64,000 nucleotides of DNA from assembly GCA_963674625.2 (NCBI GenBank), contig CAXXXO010000004.1, positions 992,001 to 1,056,000 of the forward strand. The letters are read 5' to 3'. Positions within the stretch are counted from its first letter, which is position 1; the number at the start of each line of letters is the position of its first letter. Made by a program: the position numbers and the translations under genes. The notes beneath the pieces are model-generated. The model was not told the origin of the DNA. It saw nothing but the letters and a program-made list of their open reading frames with translations, and made no database searches. Source of the stretch: JALHFZ01 sp963674625. GTDB taxonomy: Bacteria > Synergistota > Synergistia > Synergistales > Aminobacteriaceae. Positions 42,119-51,635 of the stretch are shown here, piece after piece.

Positions 42119-43114
42119 CTATTTCAGTGAATCGAGCACCGCTTTGACGTCTGCTTCCGGAATTTCACTGTACATGGCAGGCCAGACCTGTTCGGCGTTT
42201 TTCTTTCTCATTGCCTCGAGCTCGGCATCCGTCAGAGTGATGACTTTAACTCCAACGTCTGCAAGCTTCTTCATATTGACCTGTTCGTCCTTCTCGGCAA
42301 CTTTCCAACGCTCCTCCTGCATGACCCGGGCGACATCGATGACCGCTTTCTTGTCCTCGGCCGAGAGCTTGTTCCATACATCGCCGTTCATGTAAAGGAA
42401 CCAGCACTCAAAGTGGTCGTTGACGGCAATGTAGTACTTGGCGAGATCTCTGAAATTGGAGAAGTATCCCTCGGCGCCGCCGCCGATGGCACCTTCGACG
42501 ATACCGGTCTGCATTGCGGTGAAGGTATCAGCCCAGGGAACGGGTGTGGCCTGGTAGCCGAGGGCTGTAGCGCACAGTTCGAAGGAACGGATCGGAGGAA
42601 CCCGGATCTTGATGTTCTTGGCGACGTTGGGATCTCCGGGTGCCGTAGGCTCCTTGGTCAATACGATGCCGCCGAAGTAGACCGGCCATGAGCCGATGAC
42701 ATGAAGGTCCTGCTTGGACATGTATTCATCCATCTTTTTTACGATGACACCGTCGGGCCCGAAGGCTTTCTTCGCTTCCTTCCAGTTGATGACGATATAG
42801 GGGAAGGAGTTCAGTCCGATCTGCTTGATGACCGCAGGGCTGAGCGGTCCGCACTGCATCTCCACGTCTCCCACGGAGACGCGTTCCTGCACGGTGGTAT
42901 AGTCTCCGAGCTGGCTTGCCGGGTAGATTTCGATGTTGACCCGGCCGGAGGTTTTCTCCTTCACCTGCTTGGCGAATTCCTTCAGGTCGACGTCAATGGC
43001 TGTTCCCTCCGGACGGATATGGGCCAGTTTCCACGGTTTGTCCGCAGCGAACGCCCCGCTTCCAAGAACAAACAAAAGTACCAGGCACGCGAATCCCGCA
43101 AACACTTTCTTCAT
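42119..43114 (-). CDS. dctP: TRAP transporter substrate-binding protein (DctP family)
   Basis: This is the periplasmic receptor, 331 residues, with signal peptide (MKKVFAGFACLVLLFVLGSG, cleavage near AFAADK). LAHIRPEGTAIDVDLKEFAKQV, PASQLGDYTTVQERVSVG and KIRVPPIRSFELCATALGY (conserved Arg that salt-bridges a carboxylate ligand) fit the DctP family. It is the last gene of a unit that also encodes DctQ and DctM at 45305-47130. The separation by two dehydrogenase genes is unusual. A closely related receptor lies at 60350-61366. The likely ligand is an amino-acid-derived carboxylate. Confidence 0.93.
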   Translation of the reverse strand: MKKVFAGFACLVLLFVLGSGAFAADKPWKLAHIRPEGTAIDVDLKEFAKQVKEKTSGRVNIEIYPASQLGDYTTVQERVSVGDVEMQCGPLSPAVIKQIGLNSFPYIVINWKEAKKAFGPDGVIVKKMDEYMSKQDLHVIGSWPVYFGGIVLTKEPTAPGDPNVAKNIKIRVPPIRSFELCATALGYQATPVPWADTFTAMQTGIVEGAIGGGAEGYFSNFRDLAKYYIAVNDHFECWFLYMNGDVWNKLSAEDKKAVIDVARVMQEERWKVAEKDEQVNMKKLADVGVKVITLTDAELEAMRKKNAEQVWPAMYSEIPEADVKAVLDSLK

Positions 43115-43169
43115 TTCATTCTCCTCCTCCTGTTGTGCTGAATGTGTTTCTCTCCCCTTTTCAGGGCAA

Positions 43170-44171
43170 TCACTGATTTGTGAAAGCGAACTCGGTTCCG
43201 ATTCCCTGCTCCTTCGCTCTCTGATAGACTACACAGGCCGAACTCACATCCATGGCGCCGGTGCCGATGGGGATACAGACAATTCGCTGACGGTCATTTT
43301 CAAACCCCTTCTTTTTTCCCGCAACGACTTCTCCGATTGTCCCGTAGAGGTTCTCTTCGCTGAGCTTGCCTTTCGAGACCACATCCGAAAGGGCTCCGCG
43401 ATGGAGAGTCTGTCCTATATGGTCAACGATGATCTTATCGGCGGAAAGGATCAGTTCATCCGATGCCTCCGTACCCGAGCCCATGGGAAATACGGCTGCG
43501 CCGGGCTTGATCCATTCGTTTTTGATGAACTTATCTTTGCCGTGGGACACGCTTATCACCACGTCGCATCCCATGGCGGCGTCCTTTTGCTCGTCGCAGA
43601 TCTTTATTTTCCCGGGAAGAAGGCTCTCCATATCGGTTTTGAATTTTTCCGCTGCCGCTGGATTGATATCAAATACTCTCACTTCTTCTATGTCGCATAC
43701 TTCGGCAAAGGCGGCCACCTGGGTTCGCCCCTGAACCCCCGCTCCATAGAGCCCCATGACGATGCTTCTCTTGTCGGTCAGGTACTTGTACGCCACGGCA
43801 GCCTGGGCACCGGTCCGCATGTCCGTAATGAGTTTTCCGTCCATTGCCCCGAGGAAACGCCCCGTCTTGGCCTCAAGGAGCAGGATCATGGCACTCAGGA
43901 ATGGCAGTCCTTTCGAAGGATTCTCGAACCAGCCGCCGATCCATTTGATTCCGGCAATATTCTGCCAGCCCACGTAGGCGGGCATGGCATTCATGCTGGC
44001 ATTGAATCCAGGCCATTTTCCTCCGATTCCGAGATCGAGGGTGACCTTCGTGGGATTCACGACCTTATCCGTTCCCATCCCCAGGAAGGTTTTCTCGCAG
44101 GCCTCGACGACATCTTTCATGGTGATAAGGGAACGTACCTGGTCCTCGCTGAGAAGCAGCATATTCGGCAT
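43170..44171 (-). CDS. Ornithine cyclodeaminase / mu-crystallin family protein (copy 1)
   Basis: This is a 333-residue NAD(P)-dependent enzyme of the OCD/mu-crystallin/alanine dehydrogenase family. DMRTGAQAAVAYKYL and the Rossmann turn MGLYGAGVQGRTQVAAF are the main signatures, with VDHIGQTLHRGALSDVV later. Known members deaminate ornithine, make or oxidise alanine, or reduce cyclic ketimines. A clear paralogue is at 47180-48187. Its neighbours are an opine-dehydrogenase-like gene and a TRAP transporter, so an imino- or N-alkyl-amino-acid substrate is plausible (inference). AGGAGG precedes the ATG. Confidence 0.88.
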   Translation of the reverse strand: MPNMLLLSEDQVRSLITMKDVVEACEKTFLGMGTDKVVNPTKVTLDLGIGGKWPGFNASMNAMPAYVGWQNIAGIKWIGGWFENPSKGLPFLSAMILLLEAKTGRFLGAMDGKLITDMRTGAQAAVAYKYLTDKRSIVMGLYGAGVQGRTQVAAFAEVCDIEEVRVFDINPAAAEKFKTDMESLLPGKIKICDEQKDAAMGCDVVISVSHGKDKFIKNEWIKPGAAVFPMGSGTEASDELILSADKIIVDHIGQTLHRGALSDVVSKGKLSEENLYGTIGEVVAGKKKGFENDRQRIVCIPIGTGAMDVSSACVVYQRAKEQGIGTEFAFTNQ

Positions 44172-44199
44172 GGATCTTCCTCCTTGTATTTTTATGTAA

Positions 44200-45282
44200 T
44201 CAGATGGATTCGAGAAGCTCTTTCTTGTTCATTCCCTGAATCCCCAGCCGGCTGCCGCTCCATCCAGCTTTTCTGTAGTCCGTGCCGTTGATCAGGCCGG
44301 CCAGAAGGATGATGCTGTCAGTTGCGGGGGTGGGAACTCCTGCGATCTTCCCGAGATCGGAGAGGGGAACGAGGAGATAGGGGATGTCCTCCGAGAGATA
44401 TCGGTGCCCCATTTCCTTCGGTGCGTCGGCGCCATGGGAGCCGTACACGGGGCTTCCGGCGAGGACCTCGTGAAGAGTGTTTCCTTCGAGGCCGTACATG
44501 GTCTTCAGCCCTTCAAAGGTGCTTTCGAGATCGATCCCGAAGGACGCCGCAACAGCCACGCGCTCTCTGTCGATTTCCTCCTGGACTCTGCAGACAGCGG
44601 GGCTCATTCCGTCCGTGTAAAAGCGGAAATTTCCCTTTTCAGATTCAATTCTGCCCGCATTCATCACCATGGTCGCACAGTGGACCACCATATTTGCATT
44701 AGAAAGCCCGGCACCCAGGGTATTGGGCAATTCATGAATATCGACGGGAAAAACCCCTTCAAGGGTCTTCTTCACCCTGGCGAAATCTCCTCCCGGAAGG
44801 GTGCCCATCCGGACGTAGCTCTTTATTCCCCAGACATTGACTCTGCCGTTCTCGATAAGACGGCAGGCATAGGGGAGGGTATCCGCCTCGGCCAGGAAGA
44901 CTTTGGGGCCGACGGCATCCTTCAGCATTTTCCGAAGGGCGAAGGAACCGAAATTGCCCGGAATGATGACCACGGTCTGCCCCTCTTCGAAAAAGGGAAG
45001 GGCAAGGGTGAAGATGGGCGTCTGGGCGAAGGTGGGTGCGACGAAGAAAATGATCTCCGCCCCTTGCACGGCCCGGGCGATATCAGTCGTTGCATCAAGA
45101 AGCTGCCCTTCCGCATCGAGGGCGCCGGTGAGGGTTATTCTGTTTCCCTTCGAGTTTAAATCGGTGATCTTCGCGGCAAAATCCGGGTGTTCAAAGAGGG
45201 TGATCTCATGTCCCTTCGAGGCCAGATCGGCGGCCAGGGTCTGGGCACCGTTTCCCGCTCCGAGAATCGAAATTCTTTTCAT
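44200..45282 (-). CDS. Opine-dehydrogenase-like NAD(P) oxidoreductase (copy 1)
   Basis: This is a 360-residue protein with an N-terminal Rossmann domain (RISILGAGNGAQTLAADLASKGHEITLFEHPDF) and the C-terminal helical domain of the octopine/nopaline dehydrogenase family, including NANMVVHCATMVMNAGRIE with the conserved His. Such enzymes split or form N-(carboxyalkyl)amino acids with NAD(P). The ATG at 45282 follows GGAGGAAG; the longer ORF upstream runs into dctM. A paralogue is at 59174-60259. The pair of OCD and opine-type genes suggests a shared catabolic task. Confidence 0.82.
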   Translation of the reverse strand: MKRISILGAGNGAQTLAADLASKGHEITLFEHPDFAAKITDLNSKGNRITLTGALDAEGQLLDATTDIARAVQGAEIIFFVAPTFAQTPIFTLALPFFEEGQTVVIIPGNFGSFALRKMLKDAVGPKVFLAEADTLPYACRLIENGRVNVWGIKSYVRMGTLPGGDFARVKKTLEGVFPVDIHELPNTLGAGLSNANMVVHCATMVMNAGRIESEKGNFRFYTDGMSPAVCRVQEEIDRERVAVAASFGIDLESTFEGLKTMYGLEGNTLHEVLAGSPVYGSHGADAPKEMGHRYLSEDIPYLLVPLSDLGKIAGVPTPATDSIILLAGLINGTDYRKAGWSGSRLGIQGMNKKELLESI

Positions 45283-45304
45283 GTTCTTCTTCCTCCAGAC
45301 ATTG

Positions 45305-46603
45305 TCAGAATCCCAGAAGCCTTGGAATATAAAGGGCAAGCGGCGGCCAGAAGGTCGTCAGGAATACGACCGGAACATAGCCGAAAATAAGAAAAACAAG
45401 TGTGGGGCCGAGTATTTCCTGGAACGTGCAGTTCCCTATGCGCATGCCGAGATAGAGAATGCTTGCGTAGGGGGGAGTGACTCCTCCCATAGCCAGATTG
45501 ACCCCCATGATCGCCGCAAAGTGGATGGGGTCTATTCCGATCTGCTTCATGAGAGGAAGCAGAAGAGGGGCGACGAGTATCATGCCAGTAGCGTCATTGA
45601 CCACCATTCCCACGATGAAGAGAAAAATGTTTATCAGAATCAGCAGCACCGTGGTATTGTCCGTGAGGCTGTAGACGATCTCGACGATGGCCTGGGGCAC
45701 CTTGAGCATGACATAGGTCTGGCTCAGCATGAGGCAGAAGAGGATCATGGTCATGATGGAGCCGATGGCCGACGCGGAATCCCTCAGAAGGGGGAAAAAG
45801 TTTCCGCCTGAAAAACCTTTGTAGACCAGAAACCCGATGGGGATCGCATAGACTGCTGAAACCGCTGCGGCTTCCGTCGCCGTGAAAATGCCGCCGTAAA
45901 TGCCTCCGAGAATGATCACCGGCATCAGGAGAGCGGGGAGAGCGCTGAAGGTCCTTGGGACGATTTCCTTGCGCCGGGCTCGTATCACTTCCCTGCTTTC
46001 CAGCTTAAGGGGAAATTTCTTCGACAAAACGAGATTCACTATGGAAAGAAGGGTCATGATAAGCAGTCCGGGCCCCAGGGTGGAGAGGAAGCAGGCCAGT
46101 ATGGACGTCTCGGTGACCCATCCGTAGAGAATCATGATGGCGCTCGGAGGAATCAAAAGCCCCAGGATGGACGAGACGGAGAGGAGGGCCGTGGAAAACC
46201 CCCTCGGATATCCCTGTTCGACCATGCGGGGGATCATGATGGGCCCGGTGGCAGCGACTCCGGTAAAGCCGCTTCCCGAGATTGCCCCTATGATTGCGCA
46301 GGTCACGCAGCAGACTACCCCGAGCCCTCCCTTGATATGTCCGATGAAGACATCCACGAAATCGAGAAGTTTTTTTGCGATGCCGCTTCCTCCCATGAGA
46401 ATTCCCGCAAGAATAAACATGGGGCTTGCGAGCAGGACAGGATTGATCATCTGGTCGAAGGCCCAGAGCATCATGCTCTTCATGGACACGTCTCCGAAAA
46501 AGGACATGAAGAGCAGGGCGCCTCCGAAGCAGTAGGGGAGGGGAACGCTGAACATCAGCAGGACAATGAGCAGAATGACGTCCCAGAAAACGATTGTCAG
46601 CAC
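45305..46603 (-). CDS. dctM: TRAP transporter large permease (DctM, copy 1)
   Basis: This 432-residue DctM permease has about 12 spans. Marks are the start LIVLLMFSVPLPYCFGGALLF, the loops GAISGSGFTGVAATGPIMIPRMVEQGYPRGFSTALL and GIYGGIFTATEAAAVSAVYAI, and VNLAMGGVTPPYASILYLGMRIG near the end. It couples solute uptake to a sodium gradient with DctQ and DctP. It overlaps dctQ by 7 bases. An almost parallel gene set lies at 61497-63340. Confidence 0.95.
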   Translation of the reverse strand: MLTIVFWDVILLIVLLMFSVPLPYCFGGALLFMSFFGDVSMKSMMLWAFDQMINPVLLASPMFILAGILMGGSGIAKKLLDFVDVFIGHIKGGLGVVCCVTCAIIGAISGSGFTGVAATGPIMIPRMVEQGYPRGFSTALLSVSSILGLLIPPSAIMILYGWVTETSILACFLSTLGPGLLIMTLLSIVNLVLSKKFPLKLESREVIRARRKEIVPRTFSALPALLMPVIILGGIYGGIFTATEAAAVSAVYAIPIGFLVYKGFSGGNFFPLLRDSASAIGSIMTMILFCLMLSQTYVMLKVPQAIVEIVYSLTDNTTVLLILINIFLFIVGMVVNDATGMILVAPLLLPLMKQIGIDPIHFAAIMGVNLAMGGVTPPYASILYLGMRIGNCTFQEILGPTLVFLIFGYVPVVFLTTFWPPLALYIPRLLGF

Positions 46604-47130
46604 AATGTTTCCTCCCCTGCAGTTTCGGATTTTCCGGCGAAAAGGTCCCGAATGTAGTCCAGCATCTCAATGATCGCGTAGAAGACCATCAGGCAGAGGC
46701 CTATAAAGATTGCGCTCTGTCCTATTACCATTGGAATATGAAGAATTGCGCTGGTCTTCTGCACGCGCATTCCATAGGCAAAATACCAGTATGCCCAATA
46801 GAGCAGCCAGAAGCCTATTCCTATGGAAAACAGGGATTTGACGATCCGGAATATTTTCATGGTGAAGGGCCGTTTGATATAGAGGGTCATAATGCCGCAC
46901 TCTATATGGGTCCGCTCCCATGATGCGTTTGCGCCGCCCAGCATGTAGAGCCAGATTGCGGGGAAAAGAAGAATTTCCTCGATTCCCATGAGAGGGGCTT
47001 TCAGCACATAACGCAGAAATACCTGAATGACGACGATGGAAACGGTCGCCAGAAGCAGAAAGGCATTGACAACGCTTTGAACGAAATACATCCCTTTCCA
47101 TATCTTTTTCAGAAGAGACTTTTGCTGCAT
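46597..47130 (-). CDS. dctQ: TRAP transporter small permease (DctQ, copy 1)
   Basis: This is a 177-residue, four-helix DctQ subunit: TVSIVVIQVFLRYVLKAPLMGIEEILLFPAIWLYMLGGA is the characteristic first half, and the last helix contains SAIFIGLCLMVFYAIIEML. It docks on DctM and helps receive the receptor. The gene starts about 50 bases after the preceding OCD-family gene on the same strand. Confidence 0.92.
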   Translation of the reverse strand: MQQKSLLKKIWKGMYFVQSVVNAFLLLATVSIVVIQVFLRYVLKAPLMGIEEILLFPAIWLYMLGGANASWERTHIECGIMTLYIKRPFTMKIFRIVKSLFSIGIGFWLLYWAYWYFAYGMRVQKTSAILHIPMVIGQSAIFIGLCLMVFYAIIEMLDYIRDLFAGKSETAGEETLC

Positions 47131-47179
47131 GCAGAATCATCCTTCCACGCGGGCGCCGATGAAGAAAACGGCGCCGGGA

Positions 47180-48187
47180 TCAATACTCCACGAAGGGATA
47201 TTTTCCGCCGATTCCCTTTTCAGAAGCGCGCTGCCACGCGAGGGACGCGACGCCGATATCCATGGCTCCGGTGCCGATGGGAATGCAGAGAATCCGCAGG
47301 TCTTTCTCGGGAGCCCCTTTCTTCCCTGCACTGATTTCGCCGATGGTGGCGTAGATGTTCTCTTCGGTAATGGTCCCGGCGATCCCCAGTTTTCCGAGAG
47401 CTCCTCTGTGGAGCGTCTGGCCGATGTGGTCCACCACAATTTTGTCGGCTTTCAATATGCATTCATCTGTGCATTCCTGGTAGGAGCCCATGGGGAAGAG
47501 GAACATCCCCGGTTTGAACCAGTCGTATTTGAAAAATTCATCCTTCGACTGGGTGACGCACACGCATACATCCGCGTCTGCAGCCTCCTCGGGGGTCTTC
47601 GCGATGGTTATTTTCCCCTTGACCGTGTCCTTCATGTCTTTTGCGTACCGTTCGGAGGCAGCTGCATTGACGTCATAGACCCTGACCTCGGTGATGTCGA
47701 AGAGTTCGGAGATGGCCATGGTCTGAGTGTGCCCCTGCATTCCCGCGCCGTAGAGGCCGAGCCGGAGATTCTTTCCTTTCGTGTACATGTACTTGAGGGC
47801 GACGGCGGTCTGGGCGCCGGTGCGCATGTTGGTGATGTAGGCTCCGTCCATGACTGCCCGGAAATGTCCGAGTTTCGGATCGATGAGCATGATAAGAGAG
47901 GTGACGTAGGGAAGCCCCTGTTTTTTCCGCTCACCGAGAAAACCGCCCGCCCATTTGATTCCGGCGGTGTCAGCCCAGCCCACATAGGCCGGCATGGCGT
48001 TCATGAAGCCGTCGTAGGAAGGATAGGAAGCGGCTTCACCCAGATCCAGGTTGACCTTCGTGGGATTCACAACAGTGCCGTCTCCCATGCCCTTGAACGT
48101 CTTGTCCACGCACTCGACGACGTCTTTCATGGTGATCAGTGACTGAACTTCCTTCTGGCTCAGCAGCATCGTTTCGATCTTCATCAA
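47180..48187 (-). CDS. Ornithine cyclodeaminase / mu-crystallin family protein (copy 2)
   Basis: A 335-residue paralogue of the enzyme at 43170-44171, with the same landmarks: NMRTGAQTAVALKYM, LGLYGAGMQGHTQTMAISELF and VDHIGQTLHRGALGKLG. The start ISLIT-like EVQSLITMKDVVECVDKTF is nearly shared with copy 1. Two copies in one transcription unit suggest related but different substrates, or a hetero-oligomer. AAGGAGG lies before the ATG. It is the first structural gene after the GntR regulator. Confidence 0.88.
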   Translation of the reverse strand: MMKIETMLLSQKEVQSLITMKDVVECVDKTFKGMGDGTVVNPTKVNLDLGEAASYPSYDGFMNAMPAYVGWADTAGIKWAGGFLGERKKQGLPYVTSLIMLIDPKLGHFRAVMDGAYITNMRTGAQTAVALKYMYTKGKNLRLGLYGAGMQGHTQTMAISELFDITEVRVYDVNAAASERYAKDMKDTVKGKITIAKTPEEAADADVCVCVTQSKDEFFKYDWFKPGMFLFPMGSYQECTDECILKADKIVVDHIGQTLHRGALGKLGIAGTITEENIYATIGEISAGKKGAPEKDLRILCIPIGTGAMDIGVASLAWQRASEKGIGGKYPFVEY

Positions 48188-48218
48188 AAACTTCCTCCTT
48201 TTAGTATGAGTCGAAGCT

Positions 48219-48908
48219 CTATATATCCAATGGAATGCTGAACATGCTGGACCACACCGACCGGATATGTTCTGTCATGGCCTTTCGGGCCCGATAGGGA
48301 TCCCTGCTTTTGATTTCGCGCACTATCTGAGAATGGTTGTACATCATGTTCTTCAAAGTCTCGGAATAATATTCCATATATCGCTCCCTTTGAATATCAA
48401 TCTCGTACTGAAGGGAACCCAGCATTCTTTCGAGAAGTTTCCGTCCGGATATCTGCGCAAGTTTTGCATGGAACTGCACATGGATATCGTGTTTTGTTTT
48501 GTGGTCCTCTGCCTTACAGAGCAGCGACTCCAGCTCACGAAATTCTTCGTCTGTTCCTCTTTCAGTGGCGTAGTAGGCGATCTGTCCTTCAATAAGGCAT
48601 CGGGTTTCAATGAGTTCCTTGAGGTTTATGCCGTCGAAGATATAGGTGTTCATTCGTGCAGAGTGCAGAAGGCTCTTCGAATTTTCCGTGAGATAGGTTC
48701 CGCTTCCGGGCTTTGAAAGGACGATTCCCCTGTTGGCAAGGACTTTCAATGCCTCCCTGACGGAGTTTCTGCTGACGTCGAATCTTTCCGCCAAGAGCTG
48801 TTCTCCGGGAAGTTTCGAACCTGACGGCCACGTCCCCTTTTCAATGGCTTCATAGAGCTGGCTCAGTACATCTTCGTGGAGAGTCGAGCGGGTAGCGGTT
48901 TTGAGCAT
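48219..48908 (-). CDS. GntR-family (FadR subfamily) transcriptional regulator
   Basis: This 229-residue regulator has an N-terminal GntR winged helix (HEDVLSQLYEAIEKGTWPSGSKLPGEQLLAERFDVSRNSVREALKVLANRG) and a C-terminal all-helical FCD ligand domain (LIEGQIAYYATERG, then QFHAKLAQISGRKLLERML and MTEHIRSVW). FCD domains bind small carboxylates. ATG 48908 is chosen for AGAGG at proper distance; ATG 48950 lies within the promoter-proximal element and lacks a site. It heads the ocd-TRAP-odh unit and is likely autoregulated through the element at 48952-48975, which recurs at 57303-57324. Confidence 0.88.
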   Translation of the reverse strand: MLKTATRSTLHEDVLSQLYEAIEKGTWPSGSKLPGEQLLAERFDVSRNSVREALKVLANRGIVLSKPGSGTYLTENSKSLLHSARMNTYIFDGINLKELIETRCLIEGQIAYYATERGTDEEFRELESLLCKAEDHKTKHDIHVQFHAKLAQISGRKLLERMLGSLQYEIDIQRERYMEYYSETLKNMMYNHSQIVREIKSRDPYRARKAMTEHIRSVWSSMFSIPLDI

Positions 48909-48951
48909 CTTTCCAACCTCTTTCAGAGTGTCTTGTGAATAATGTGCCATA

Positions 48952-49022
48952 GGAAAGCTGTAGGATAGCTGGTCAGCGGGTGTGGGTACCCACGATACTA
49001 CCATTCTTCGATATTTTGTCAA
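48952..49022 (-). promoter_or_regulatory. Promoter plus shared 22-bp element, copy A (before gntR)
   Basis: On the minus strand TTGACA (49022-49017), a 16-bp spacer and TAGTAT (49000-48995) are followed 19 bases later by TGACCAGCTATCCTACAGCT (48975-48956, continuing TT). The same -35, -10 and downstream element occur at 57303-57371 with the same distances. The element begins just after the expected transcription start, so a bound repressor would block initiation. Confidence 0.75.
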
Positions 49023-49112
49023 CAGCATTTTCTAAAAATTCGGTTTGCAACAGCGAAACAATTGATTTCGACCCACTACTGAAAAATTTGTTGAAATTCT
49101 GTTTTTCTTCCT

Positions 49113-49472
49113 CTAAGGGGCTTGACTGATCACCACGGGAAGATGGATTCTGTGCTGATTTTCGAAACTCAGCTTCAGCCGGTAGTCGAACTCCCGTACG
49201 ACCTTCTTTTTTCCGTCAAGAATTTTGATATGCAGCGTATGGATTGGTCCACTCACTGTGGCGGTGTCGAAATCTCCCTTAGTTATGAAAATCGGTTTGC
49301 TGTCCGGAAGAAGAATCTCCAGATTTTTAGATGCCGTGTACACCACGTTATTTATTGTTACATTCCTGTTGTCAAGGAATATCAGATGTTCTTTGCCCGC
49401 ATAAAAAAGGAAAATGCTCAGGATAATCAGAAGAAGGAACGCTGCTGAACGGATTGCAAAACGTCTAGACAT
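49113..49472 (-). CDS. Small membrane-anchored protein of the ABC importer operon
   Basis: A 119-residue protein with one N-terminal membrane helix (AFLLLIILSIFLFYAG) and a beta-rich extracytoplasmic domain (NVTINNVVYTASKNLEILLPDS, then IHTLHIKILDGKKK). I recall similar small proteins (DUF6672) beside DUF3798-type ABC importers, but cannot confirm it. It overlaps the second permease gene by 8 bases and ends the operon, so it is probably an accessory subunit of the transporter. Confidence 0.6.
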   Translation of the reverse strand: MSRRFAIRSAAFLLLIILSIFLFYAGKEHLIFLDNRNVTINNVVYTASKNLEILLPDSKPIFITKGDFDTATVSGPIHTLHIKILDGKKKVVREFDYRLKLSFENQHRIHLPVVISQAP

Positions 49473-50592
49473 TTCCGTTCACCTCCATGCTTTCCTCTGT
49501 TCCTCTCAAAGTGCTTCTCGCTCGTTCCCGTTCCTTGTAGCTTTTCCAGGCGTGGAGTACCAGAGAGATGGCAATTATGCCGTAGGAAATAAAAACTCTG
49601 AAATATTCTCCGAGCTGCGCCTGCCCGATAAGATGTTTTCCTGCCATGGGGGAGATGACGAACATCATGTGAAACAGGATGACTCCCACGAAAACGTTGA
49701 CCAGGGACGCTTTTTTCACTGTAGCTCCCCCTACGAGAAGGGCCGCTATTGCGAAGGTTCCCGCCTGTTCATGGCTGGTATAGGTGCTCATGGTCCCGAG
49801 GTTCTGAAGGAAGATGATCTGTCCGTAGCACGCCATCAGAGTGGAGATGATGATGGCGATGATTCTTGTCCGCTGCACCTTGATGCCGGAAAGCTGAGCC
49901 ACTGCCATATTTTGTCCTACTGCCCTCATATTCTGCCCAAGTTTGGTCTTTTGAAACCAGATGAGGATCAGGCAGAAAACTCCTATTACGAGATAGGTCG
50001 CCACAGGAATTGAAATAGTTCCAATTCTTACGTCGATGAGACGATCGAGGGCTCCCCGCACACCGAGAAGGTTTACCGAGTTCCGGATGCCGTACCCTCT
50101 TGAGATCAGCAGAGCCTGTTTCTGTATGGGGATGAGTTTCCCCATGAGGTACAGCCCGAAAAACTGATAAAGACCGTTGACAAAAAATCCAAGGATATAG
50201 GATGTGACCATTTCCTTTCCCTTTGCCTTGTTCAGAATGGCTCCGCACATATATCCGAGGAGGAGAGCGAAGGGGGTTCCGATTATGGCTGCCAGCATAA
50301 GGCCAGGAAGGCCCATGACCCCCCAGTCGGTTATGAAGATCAAACCGAGCTGTCCCGCCATCGAACCGAGGATCATGCCGAAATTAAGTCCCATGCCGGC
50401 CATTATGGGTATCAGAAGAGACAGGACGAGAAAGGAATCCCTGGAGAGGCGAAGAAGCATCTCCTGAATCAGATATTCTGAACTGAAGCCGGAGAGAGGT
50501 ATTCCCACCATAACAAGGAGGAGAAAGATTAAGGTGACAGCCTGATTTGTAAAAAATATGCGTATTTTTTTAGTTCCCGGAAGTGTATTCAT
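49465..50592 (-). CDS. ABC transporter permease, BMP/nucleoside-sugar type (second permease)
   Basis: A 375-residue inner-membrane permease of the BPD_transp_2 (branched-chain/monosaccharide) type with about ten spans: MAGMGLNFGMILGSMAGQLGLIF, AAIIGTPFALLLGYMCGAILN and FAIAALLVGGATVKKASLVNVFVG (the EAA-like coupling region) are typical. It pairs with the permease at 50589-51635, whose gene overlaps it by 4 bases. Together with the two-domain ATPase they import the ligand of the DUF3798 receptor. Confidence 0.88.
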   Translation of the reverse strand: MNTLPGTKKIRIFFTNQAVTLIFLLLVMVGIPLSGFSSEYLIQEMLLRLSRDSFLVLSLLIPIMAGMGLNFGMILGSMAGQLGLIFITDWGVMGLPGLMLAAIIGTPFALLLGYMCGAILNKAKGKEMVTSYILGFFVNGLYQFFGLYLMGKLIPIQKQALLISRGYGIRNSVNLLGVRGALDRLIDVRIGTISIPVATYLVIGVFCLILIWFQKTKLGQNMRAVGQNMAVAQLSGIKVQRTRIIAIIISTLMACYGQIIFLQNLGTMSTYTSHEQAGTFAIAALLVGGATVKKASLVNVFVGVILFHMMFVISPMAGKHLIGQAQLGEYFRVFISYGIIAISLVLHAWKSYKERERARSTLRGTEESMEVNGNV

Positions 50593-51635
50593 CGCTTCAG
50601 AATTTCCTTTCTTGTCAAGGCATACAGGATCATTCCGTTGGACACGACGATGCGGATCACTTCGGACATGTCGGACTTCACCAGGCTGTTTATTACCGAC
50701 GGCGCCATGGTGACAATTCCCTGGAAGAGAAAGGTCCCGACGATAACATGAACCAGAGTGGCATTTCTGAGGGACGCCCCCCCGAGCAGGATTGCGGCAA
50801 CAGCTGGAAATGCCATGTAGAAAGGCCCCATGTAGAGCTGTATAAATCCGAAACTCTGCTGGTACACGATGATTCCTATCGCTCCGAGGACTGTGGAAAG
50901 TATGACGGAGACGGTTCTCATCTTATCCACGCTGATTCCTGAAGCTCTGGCGAATTCAGGGTTTTTGCCGGCTGCCGTCATGGACATTCCGGTCCTTGAG
51001 CGGAAGAAATAATAGACCAGGAGGCAGGCCAACCCGAAACAAAGATACATCCCCGTCGGGAAATAAAAGAATTTTCCTATCTGCAAACTCAGGAAATCGC
51101 TGAGCACCTGCTGGGTAAATCCCTCGACGCTGATGGTGGTCCTCAATCCTTCACCGGAAAATCCCCAGACCATCATGGGATTGGAAAAGGGGAGGAGCAT
51201 CCATCCGATGCACATAAGAGAGACAGAGGAAAAACCGACATAGGTAGCGATCATCATCTCTCCACCTTTAACTCTGTTCAGAAGCAATCCGTAAAAATAT
51301 CCTAAGATTGCTGCAAGAGGCACGGCAATGAGAAGAGCAACTGCGATTCCTGCAATTCCCTTGAATTCAAAATTGAGACTTGTACAAGCTCCCAAAAGCC
51401 CGGCGATGATGCCGAGAGGCAGGCCGAAATTGAGGCCGCAGCCGGATCGAATCATAGGTACCATGGCGAGGACCATGATGCCGTTCATTCCCACTCGGAC
51501 GAGGACATCGCTGAGAGAGGTATCGATCCGGACGTTTACAAGGGGTGCAAGGAGGAAAAGAGACAGCAGGAAAATGCCTATGATGATTCTCGGCCATCCC
51601 GCGGATTCTATGAATTTTTTAAGAAAATCAGGCAT
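50589..51635 (-). CDS. ABC transporter permease, BMP/nucleoside-sugar type (first permease)
   Basis: A 348-residue permease of the same family as its neighbour: VPMIRSGCGLNFGLPLGIIAGLLGA, AVPLAAILGYFYGLLLNRVKGGEMMIATYVG and FPAVAAILLGGASLRNATLVHVIVG. The ATG at 51635 overlaps the ATPase stop by 8 bases and has AGGAGG 9 bases upstream; a longer ORF to 51677 is a shadow of the ATPase. The two permeases should form a heterodimer. Confidence 0.88.
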   Translation of the reverse strand: MPDFLKKFIESAGWPRIIIGIFLLSLFLLAPLVNVRIDTSLSDVLVRVGMNGIMVLAMVPMIRSGCGLNFGLPLGIIAGLLGACTSLNFEFKGIAGIAVALLIAVPLAAILGYFYGLLLNRVKGGEMMIATYVGFSSVSLMCIGWMLLPFSNPMMVWGFSGEGLRTTISVEGFTQQVLSDFLSLQIGKFFYFPTGMYLCFGLACLLVYYFFRSRTGMSMTAAGKNPEFARASGISVDKMRTVSVILSTVLGAIGIIVYQQSFGFIQLYMGPFYMAFPAVAAILLGGASLRNATLVHVIVGTFLFQGIVTMAPSVINSLVKSDMSEVIRIVVSNGMILYALTRKEILKR